NCBI RefSeq assembly: GCF_021173675.1
Contig: NZ_JAIHON010000008.1
Location: 511,075 to 575,074 of the forward strand
Source: Streptomyces lincolnensis
GTDB taxonomy: Bacteria > Actinomycetota > Actinomycetes > Streptomycetales > Streptomycetaceae
Direction: 5' to 3'
DNA: 64,000 nt
Shown here: positions 59,401 through 64,000 of the stretch, piece by piece
Layout of the letters: each line of letters begins with the position of its first letter
Position numbering within the stretch: position 1 is the stretch's first letter
The notes under the pieces: model-generated
The model's database searches: none
What the model was told of the DNA's origin: nothing
Seen by the model: the letters and a program-made list of their open reading frames with translations, nothing else
Translations under genes and position numbers: made by a program

Positions 59401-60135
59401 GACACCGCAGCCGAGGGCTGGACGGCCACCCTGGACGGCAAACCGCTCACCCGCACCACGGTCGACGGCTGGGCCCAGGGCTTCGAACTCCCCGCCACCG
59501 GCGGCAGACTGGACGTCACCTTCGACGCCCCGTTCACCCACACCGTCTGGCTGTGGACCCAGGGCGCCCTCGCCGTCGTCCTCGTGGTGCTGGCCCTGCC
59601 CGGCCGCCGCCGAGACGTCGACGACGACCTCCCCGAGGAGCCGTCCGTCCCCGCCCAGGCCGTCGCCGGCGAGGGCCGCCGCGCCCGCCGCCTGCGCGCC
59701 CAGGCCGAGGCCGAGGCCGAAGAGGGCGTCAGGCCCGACGAGTTCCCGCCTCCGCCGGAGCAGGTCCCCGCCGCCGTACCCCAGCAGCAGCCCTACGGCG
59801 AGTGGGGTGAGACCCCGAGCTACGCGGGCGCCGAGTACGGCGGCTACGGCAACGACCAGTACCAGCAGGCCCCCCAGCAGTACCAGGCGGGCGGCTACGA
59901 CCAGCAGCCCTACCAGGCGGACCCCTACCAGGGCGGCCAGTACGACCCGTACGCCTACAACGGCCAGTCCCCGCAGGCGCCGTACGACCAGGGCTACGAC
60001 CAGCAGTACCAGCAGCAGGGCTACGACCAGGGCGAGAGCTACGACCAGGGCCAGGGCTACGACCCCACGTACGACCCGGCGCGGTCGCACCCCGACGGCC
60101 CCGGCAGTGAGCGCCCCGACGGGAGTCAGCAGTGA
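56413..60135 (+). CDS. Large membrane glycosyltransferase (GT2) with Gln/Tyr-rich tail
   Basis: Protein of 1240 residues. N-terminal GT2 domain (about 30-330): VVTAVLVSHDGARWLPDALA, WLWLLHDDCAPEPDAL (donor DxD-like), RDDVDLCWRAHAAG (acceptor). Then about 10-12 helices (roughly 450-830), an extracytoplasmic beta-rich part and a last helix (about 1040-1055). The C-terminal about 110 residues repeat YDQ, QYQQ and GYDQ, an intrinsically disordered Gln/Tyr/Gly tail in the cytosol. It overlaps the next gene by 4 bp. Substrate unknown; a role in wall glycopolymer or glycoprotein synthesis is likely. The large minus-strand frame here is its shadow. Confidence 0.88.
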   Translation: MSVHSHTAARHDTAATAAFDPTRPPEFPRHVVTAVLVSHDGARWLPDALAGLLGQERPVQFAMGADTGSADTSAQLVTDALGADRVLHLARRTGFGQAVEEAGRTAPVLTPDDLPYLKRPSGWDPVTRTWRDDAYDLPELPHGEPVQWLWLLHDDCAPEPDALAQLLRVVDNEYELGRSDVAVVGPKLRGWYDRRQLLEVGVTIAHSGRRWTGLDRREQDQGQHDHVRAVLSVSTAGMLIRRDVFEQLGGFDRRLPLMRDDVDLCWRAHAAGYRVLIAPDAVVRHAEAASRERRTVDCAGRTTASPHKVDKAGAVYTLLVNSRTALLPWVLLRVMVGTVLRTVAYLVGKVPGQAVDEIRGLMGTLLRPERILAGRRKRGTSALDKEETRALFPPPGATVRATVEQAAGSLFGSSDPEVTSGAGRHGGGIESGPGGDDADFLEIEQFARLKRIARKPGPVLFLVLLLVSLVACRALLGSGALAGGALLPAPADSGELWSRYLDAWHAVGAGGTPAAPPYLAIVAMLASVLFGSTGLAITVLLVCSVPLAGLAAYFASRPLVESRLLRAWGAVVYAFLPAATGALAGGRLGTAVLAVLLPLMARAGIAASGLANSSGTRGSWRATWAYALLLTVTTAFTPIVWPIALVLGIALLAVRRAEITPYGLRFLAQLGTPLLILAPWSLSLLPFGFFEEAGLEYGASAASAVDLLGISPGGPGTVSGLMLIGVVLAALSALLRSERQFGIWTAWAAALVGLVFAVLSNNSAWAGPATLVYGLALLAAAVLGADGARARVAEQSFGWRQPVAALIAFASAAGPLLVAAGWMIGGADGPLERRDPTQVPAFVAEESGTRDQARTLVLDSDSAAHVGYMLVRGSGARLGDAEIAAADGENSALDKVVANLVAGSGADQADQLGKFAVRYVLVHKGAPREVTRVLDATPGLSRLSQQDGSGLWRIDSEVARAVITTGSGDPQPVAAGPVDIHTTIPAGADGRVLRLADTAAEGWTATLDGKPLTRTTVDGWAQGFELPATGGRLDVTFDAPFTHTVWLWTQGALAVVLVVLALPGRRRDVDDDLPEEPSVPAQAVAGEGRRARRLRAQAEAEAEEGVRPDEFPPPPEQVPAAVPQQQPYGEWGETPSYAGAEYGGYGNDQYQQAPQQYQAGGYDQQPYQADPYQGGQYDPYAYNGQSPQAPYDQGYDQQYQQQGYDQGESYDQGQGYDPTYDPARSHPDGPGSERPDGSQQ

Positions 60136-61637
60136 AGCGCACCACCCTGTCCCTGATCGTCGGCACCGCCGCGCTCGCCGCCGTCACGGGGTTCGCCACG
60201 CTCAGCTCACCGGACGCCGCCGGCACCGACACCGCCAAGGCGGCCGCCGAACTGCCCGTGGAGCGCACGAGCCTGATGTGCCCGGCGCCCAGCATCTCCG
60301 ACCTGGCCGAGACGTCGTACACCTCCTTCACGCCCGTCACGAAGGGCACCGGAGGCGAGGGCAGGGCCGAACTCCGGCCCGCCACCGAGCAGTCGGCGGA
60401 GGGCGGCGGCGGGGACAGTGGCGACAAGAGCAAGAAGAAGACCGAGAAGCCGGTCCTGACCCCGAAGGAGCCCGGCACCCCGGTCACCGGGGACGCCTCC
60501 GGCGGCGACACCCCCGCACTCCTCGGCACCGCCGAGGGCAAGTTCGCGCCCGGCTGGGCCCTCCAGGAGACCACCGAGGTCGCCGCGGGCACCGGCCGCG
60601 GCCTCCAGGGCGTCAACTGCACCGCTCCGGACACCGAGTTCTGGTTCCCCGGTGCCAGCACGGCCGCCGACCGCACCGACTACGTGCACCTGACGAACCC
60701 CGACGACTCCGCCGCCGTCGTCGACATCGAGCTCTACGGCCAGGACGGCGCCATCGACTCCTCGGTGGGGGAGGGCATCACGGTCCAGCCGCACTCCAGC
60801 GAGCCGGTCCTGCTGTCCACGCTCACGGACGAGAAGCAGGAGAACCTCACCGTCCATGTGAACGTCCGCAGCGGACGCGTCGGCGCCGCCGTACAGGCGC
60901 TGGACGACCGGCTCGGCGGCGACTGGCTGGCCGCGTCCACCGACCCGGCGCCCAGTCTGGTCCTGCCCGGCATCCCCAAGGACGCCACCGCCGTACGCCT
61001 GGTCGCCTTCACGCCCGGAGACTCCGACGCCGACCTGAAGGTCCGCCTCGCCTCACCGTCCGGCGCGATCACCCCCGCCGGCAACGAGACACTGCACGTC
61101 AAGGCTGGCATGACGACCGCCGTCGACCTCGGCGACCTCACCCGCGGCGAGGCCGGCTCCCTGATCCTCACCCCGACCGACCAGTCCGTCCCGGTCGTCG
61201 CCGCCCTGCGGGTCGTCCGCGGCAAGGGCGCCGACCAGGAGACGGCGTTCATCCCGGCCACGGCTCCCGTGGGCACGCGCGCGACGGTCGCCGACAACAG
61301 CGCCAAGGGCACCACGCTCTCCCTCGTCGCCCCCACCCGCGCCGCGAAGGTCAAGGTCACCGCCTCGGCGGGCAGCGACGGCGGCACGGCCGTCTCCAAG
61401 ACCTTCACCATCAAGGCGGGCACCACGGAGAACGTCGACGCCCCGGTCCCGAGCGGCCTCAAGGGCACCTACGCCCTGACCGTCGAGCCCCTCTCCGGAG
61501 GCCCCGTCTACGCCGCCCGAACCCTCGCGGCCACCGAGGACGGCGTCTCCGGCTTCACCATCCAGACCCTCCCGGACGACCGGGGCACGGTGGCGGTACC
61601 GGAGGCGGACCAGGATCTGGAAGTGCTCCAGAAGTAG
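60132..61637 (+). CDS. DUF5719 family secreted/membrane protein
   Basis: Protein of 501 residues. N-terminal helix (LSLIVGTAALAAVTGFATL) as signal anchor, Lys/Glu-rich stretch (GDKSKKKTEKP), then repeated beta-rich segments (LPGIPKDATAVRLVAFTPGD, VPVVAALRVVRG). The pattern fits DUF5719. It is always next to the large GT2 in actinobacteria, as far as I recall, and is coupled here by a GTGA overlap. It probably forms a complex with it outside the membrane. No catalytic motif is seen. Confidence 0.85.
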   Translation: MKRTTLSLIVGTAALAAVTGFATLSSPDAAGTDTAKAAAELPVERTSLMCPAPSISDLAETSYTSFTPVTKGTGGEGRAELRPATEQSAEGGGGDSGDKSKKKTEKPVLTPKEPGTPVTGDASGGDTPALLGTAEGKFAPGWALQETTEVAAGTGRGLQGVNCTAPDTEFWFPGASTAADRTDYVHLTNPDDSAAVVDIELYGQDGAIDSSVGEGITVQPHSSEPVLLSTLTDEKQENLTVHVNVRSGRVGAAVQALDDRLGGDWLAASTDPAPSLVLPGIPKDATAVRLVAFTPGDSDADLKVRLASPSGAITPAGNETLHVKAGMTTAVDLGDLTRGEAGSLILTPTDQSVPVVAALRVVRGKGADQETAFIPATAPVGTRATVADNSAKGTTLSLVAPTRAAKVKVTASAGSDGGTAVSKTFTIKAGTTENVDAPVPSGLKGTYALTVEPLSGGPVYAARTLAATEDGVSGFTIQTLPDDRGTVAVPEADQDLEVLQK

Positions 61638-61689
61638 CCGGTCGGTGCGCTCGCGGCGCGGGCGGGCGTGCCGCCGAGGCCCCGGCGGC

Positions 61690-62139
61690 TCAGTCCTCCC
61701 CGTACCGCGGGTCCACCGTCTCCGGAGTCAGTCCCAGCACCTCGGCGACCTGCTCCACCACGACCTCGTGCACCAGCGCGGCCCGCTCGTCCCGCCCCTT
61801 GGTGCGGATCTCCACCGGCCGCCGATACACGATCACCCGGGCCGGCCGTCCCTCCCGAGAGGGAACCGTGCCGCCCAGGGGCACCGCCTCGTCGTTCCAC
61901 TCCTGCCCCGGCCCGTCCAGCCGCGGCACCTCCAGAACCAGGAAATCGATGTCGGCGAGCTGCGGCCACCGCCGCTCCAGCCGCTCCACGGAGTCCTGCA
62001 CCAGATCCGCGAACACATCGGAACGGCTCGCGGCGAGCGGCACCTGCGGCGGGGCGATCGGGCCGCGCATGCCCCGCCCGTGGCGATCACGGCGGCGGGG
62101 CCCGGGGCCGAGGGCGCGGGGCGGTACGGGGTTGTCCAT
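61690..62139 (-). CDS. Metallopeptidase-family protein (DUF1025-like), degenerate HExxH
   Basis: Protein of 149 residues. In the Rv3259-like metallopeptidase family a zincin helix HExxH is expected near the C-terminus. Here the equivalent reads LVHEVVVEQVAEVLGL: the first His and Glu are kept, but the second His is Val. PARVIVYRRPVEIRTKGRD precedes it. It may have lost peptidase activity or use another ligand. Start ATG 62139. Neighbourhood (whiB, DUF3499) is as in mycobacteria. Confidence 0.75.
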   Translation of the reverse strand: MDNPVPPRALGPGPRRRDRHGRGMRGPIAPPQVPLAASRSDVFADLVQDSVERLERRWPQLADIDFLVLEVPRLDGPGQEWNDEAVPLGGTVPSREGRPARVIVYRRPVEIRTKGRDERAALVHEVVVEQVAEVLGLTPETVDPRYGED

Positions 62140-62482
62140 CACTGGTGAAGCGTAGTCCTCGCCGCAGCCGGCCGCCCGGCCCCCACGCGGCAGGGTGAAC
62201 GACGTCCGTCCACCCGTACGGCATGTCGGCAGTTGATCATTCCAGCCAAGGTTGGGCTCGATTTCGTATCTCTCCGAGACCGTCGACCTCAAGGCAATTG
62301 ACAGGGTTTGTACCGAGTGGTGATCGGGCACAGGACCGTTCGACGCCTCAGACGCGGGTGTCCGCCCTGGTCAGCGCCGTGTGACCGGAGATGCGTGTGG
62401 GGCGTTTCACAGCACGACACGGTGGAGTGACCTGGGGGAGAGTCGTCGCGGCCCGCTCAAGAGTGCGGTACCGTCCAACGTC
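62140..62482. other. Divergent intergenic region, metallopeptidase / DUF3499
   Basis: About 340 bp without a credible gene. It is AT-richer at 62220-62330 (TTGATCATTCCAGCCAAGGT and on), so promoters of both genes probably lie here. No clear dyad or operator found. Confidence 0.4.
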
Positions 62483-62854
62483 GTGAGCCCTGTACGTCGC
62501 TGTTCGCGCACCGCTTGCGGCCGTCCCGCCGTCGCGACGCTGACGTACGTCTACGCCGACTCGACCGCGGTCCTCGGCCCGCTCGCCACCTACGCCGAAC
62601 CCCACTGCTACGACCTGTGCGCCGAGCACTCCGAGCGCCTCACCGCCCCGCGCGGGTGGGAGGTCGTCCGCCTGCTCGACGGCTCGGCCCCGGCCCGGCC
62701 CAGCGGCGACGATCTGGAAGCGCTCGCCAACGCGGTGCGCGAGGCGGCCCGTCCCCAGGAGCGCGCGGCCGGCGGTGGCGGGGCGCGGGCGGCGGACCCC
62801 AGGGAGGTCGCACGCCGCGGCCACCTGCGGGTACTGCGCTCGCCGGACAACTGA
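62483..62854 (+). CDS. DUF3499 domain protein
   Basis: Protein of 123 residues. N-terminal half matches DUF3499: RRCSRTACGRPAVATLTYVY, then HCYDLCAEHSERLTAPRGWE. Four cysteines (in CSRTAC and CYDLC) could bind zinc. C-terminal half is disordered (Ala/Gly/Arg-rich). Function unknown; conserved next to metallopeptidase and whiB genes in actinobacteria. GTG 62483 decides the N-terminus, as upstream codons lack similarity. Confidence 0.85.
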   Translation: MSPVRRCSRTACGRPAVATLTYVYADSTAVLGPLATYAEPHCYDLCAEHSERLTAPRGWEVVRLLDGSAPARPSGDDLEALANAVREAARPQERAAGGGGARAADPREVARRGHLRVLRSPDN

Positions 62855-63025
62855 CGGGCGACGCCCGCTCGTGCGTGTGTATTTCGTGCACGTTCCACTC
62901 AGTGGCGCACGCCCATTGACGCGTCGTTGGCGCGGACACGACCATTCCGTAAGCCGAAACGAGAAATCGCTTTCCGCATGACGGAATGGGCGGGGGAGCG
63001 GGACCGACGGATCGGGGAGGCGCCC

Positions 63026-64000
63026 GTGTACGTCCAGGAACTGGAACCCGTCGCCGGCTCACTCGGCCTGTCGGCCCTGGTGGCGGCCCTGCCCCTGGTG
63101 ATCGTCCTCGTCCTGCTCGGCGGCGTCCGCCTGAAGGCGCACCTGGCGGGCCTCACAGGCCTCCTGGCGGCCGCTCTGGTCGCCTGGCTCGCGTACGGCA
63201 TGCCGCTGGACCAGACGCTCTCCAGTGCCGCCCAGGGAGCCGTCTTCGGCCTCTTCCCCATCCTGTGGATCGTCGTCAACGCCCTGTGGGTGTACCGGAT
63301 GACGGTCCGCACCCGGCACTTCGACATCCTGCGCCGCTCCTTCGGAGGGCTCTCCGACGACCCGCGCATCCAGGCCCTGGTCGTCGCCTTCTGCTTCGGT
63401 GCCCTCCTGGAGGCCCTCGCCGGCTTCGGGGCGCCCGTCGCGATCTGCTCGGTCATGCTCGTGGCGCTGGGCTTCGAGCCGGTGCGCGCCGCGGTCGTCG
63501 CCCTGGTCGCCAACACCGCGCCGGTCGCCTTCGGAGCGATGGGCACGCCCGTCGTGACCCTCTCCCAGGTCACCGAACTGCCCCTGGACACCGTGGCGTC
63601 CGTGGTGGGCCGTCAAACCCCGCTGCTGGCCCTGGTGGTGCCCCTGGTCCTGGTCTGGCTGGTGGACGGGCGGCGCGGCCTGCGCGAGACCTGGGTGCCC
63701 GCCCTGGCGTGCGGAATCGCCTTCGCCGTCGCCCAGTTCGCCGCCTCCAACTACGTCTCCGCCCAACTCGCCGACATCGGGGCCGCCCTGGCCGGCGCGG
63801 GCGCCCTGGTCGCCGTACCGCAGGCACGCAGGCCCGTCGCCGAACCCGTGCGCGCGGCCGTGCTGACCGGAGCGCGCAGCGAGGACCTGGACGAGGCCGA
63901 CCCGCGCGGCGAGGTCGTGCGCGCCTACGCCCCGTACGCGCTGATCGTCGTGATCTTCTCTGTCGCCCAGATCCCGGCGGTCAAGGACTGGCTGGCCAGG
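63026..64000 (+). CDS. lldP: L-lactate permease (3' partial)
   Basis: 325 residues of the N-terminal part, running off the window. Many hydrophobic helices; the family motif FGALLEALAGFGAPVAICSVM and NTAPVAFGAMGTPV are as in LctP/LldP permeases, which import lactate or glycolate with protons. GTG 63026 has GGGGAGG five bases before; an in-frame ATG at 62978 lacks this. An inverted repeat (CATTCCGT 62943-62950, ACGGAATG 62981-62988) lies upstream. Confidence 0.9.
   Translation, partial: MYVQELEPVAGSLGLSALVAALPLVIVLVLLGGVRLKAHLAGLTGLLAAALVAWLAYGMPLDQTLSSAAQGAVFGLFPILWIVVNALWVYRMTVRTRHFDILRRSFGGLSDDPRIQALVVAFCFGALLEALAGFGAPVAICSVMLVALGFEPVRAAVVALVANTAPVAFGAMGTPVVTLSQVTELPLDTVASVVGRQTPLLALVVPLVLVWLVDGRRGLRETWVPALACGIAFAVAQFAASNYVSAQLADIGAALAGAGALVAVPQARRPVAEPVRAAVLTGARSEDLDEADPRGEVVRAYAPYALIVVIFSVAQIPAVKDWLAR

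Noticed and set aside
55870..60090. 1406-codon open frame on the minus strand
   Set aside because: It is the antisense shadow of the large GT2 gene: low complexity, no domain, and plus-strand frame has clear glycosyltransferase motifs and G/C third positions.
1..64000. tRNA or rRNA genes
   Set aside because: No cloverleaf with TTC-type loop or rRNA core sequence was noticed on either strand; a tRNAscan run would settle it.

Overview
The window is high-GC DNA with very strong third-position G/C bias, many GTG and TTG starts, 4-nt stop/start overlaps, and a near-perfect copy of the developmental gene whiB at 55943. These point to a Streptomyces chromosome, in the conserved core around whiB. 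No rRNA, tRNA, transposase, phage gene or CRISPR array was recognised. Gene order matches what I remember of the whiB region in other Streptomyces. From 45 kb rightwards it also resembles the mycobacterial whiB2-fbiA-fbiB-manB-LCP neighbourhood. This comes from memory, not from a search.

Layout. 1-2.3 kb: histidine catabolism (hutF partial, hutI). 2.3-4.9 kb: a WhiJ-type trio (DUF397 protein, XRE/DUF5753 regulator, RsbW-like ATPase) and an Rpn/PD-(D/E)XK-like protein with a TTA codon. 4.9-9 kb: a membrane protein joining degenerate sigma-like, zinc-finger and ricin-lectin segments, then a SigB/SigF-type sigma factor divergent from an anti-anti-sigma and an anti-sigma gene. 9.2-13.2 kb: four chained genes for secreted or membrane proteins, two of them predicted sortase substrates. 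13.3-17.9 kb: POT peptide transporter, two-component system, GtrA-like protein. 18-20.9 kb: purK-purE-dipeptidase operon. 20.8-25.8 kb: Old Yellow Enzyme/MerR pair, response regulator, a dipeptidase paralogue that has lost all its zinc ligands, two VOC proteins and a CGNR regulator. 25.9-30.3 kb: a copper-type operon with two cupredoxins and a CopC-CopD fusion. 30.7-35 kb: UDP-glucose dehydrogenase, acyl-CoA dehydrogenase, Cys-rich copper-storage-like protein, HAD hydrolase. 35-46.7 kb: six LytR-CpsA-Psr (LCP) genes with a thioesterase and a glycosyltransferase. 47.2-55.2 kb: TIGR03089 protein, PGRP amidase, sugar nucleotidyltransferase, DNA glycosylase, F420 genes fbiB-fbiA, cysteine dioxygenase. 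55.9-64 kb: whiB, a 1240-residue membrane glycosyltransferase, a DUF5719 protein, a metallopeptidase-family protein, a DUF3499 protein and a lactate permease that runs off the window.

How they fit together. The right half is dominated by cell-envelope functions: UDP-glucuronate and NDP-sugar supply, glycosyltransferases, LCP ligases that attach glycopolymers to peptidoglycan, and a peptidoglycan amidase, all near whiB. The left half holds several regulatory switches (WhiJ-like trio, sigma partner-switching module, two-component system, MerR and CGNR regulators) and a surface-protein operon. Copper handling is split between an extracytoplasmic set at 26-30 kb and a small Cys-rich protein at 33.6 kb.

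Non-coding structure includes strong hairpin terminators, candidate operators, several families of dispersed intergenic repeats, and an identical 73-bp direct repeat flanking about 4 kb (47-51 kb). No single unmistakable new system stands out. The best candidates for new biology are the sigma-like/zinc-finger/lectin fusion, the zinc-less dipeptidase paralogue, the four-gene surface module, the helical repeat domain on the second cupredoxin, and the LCP expansion.
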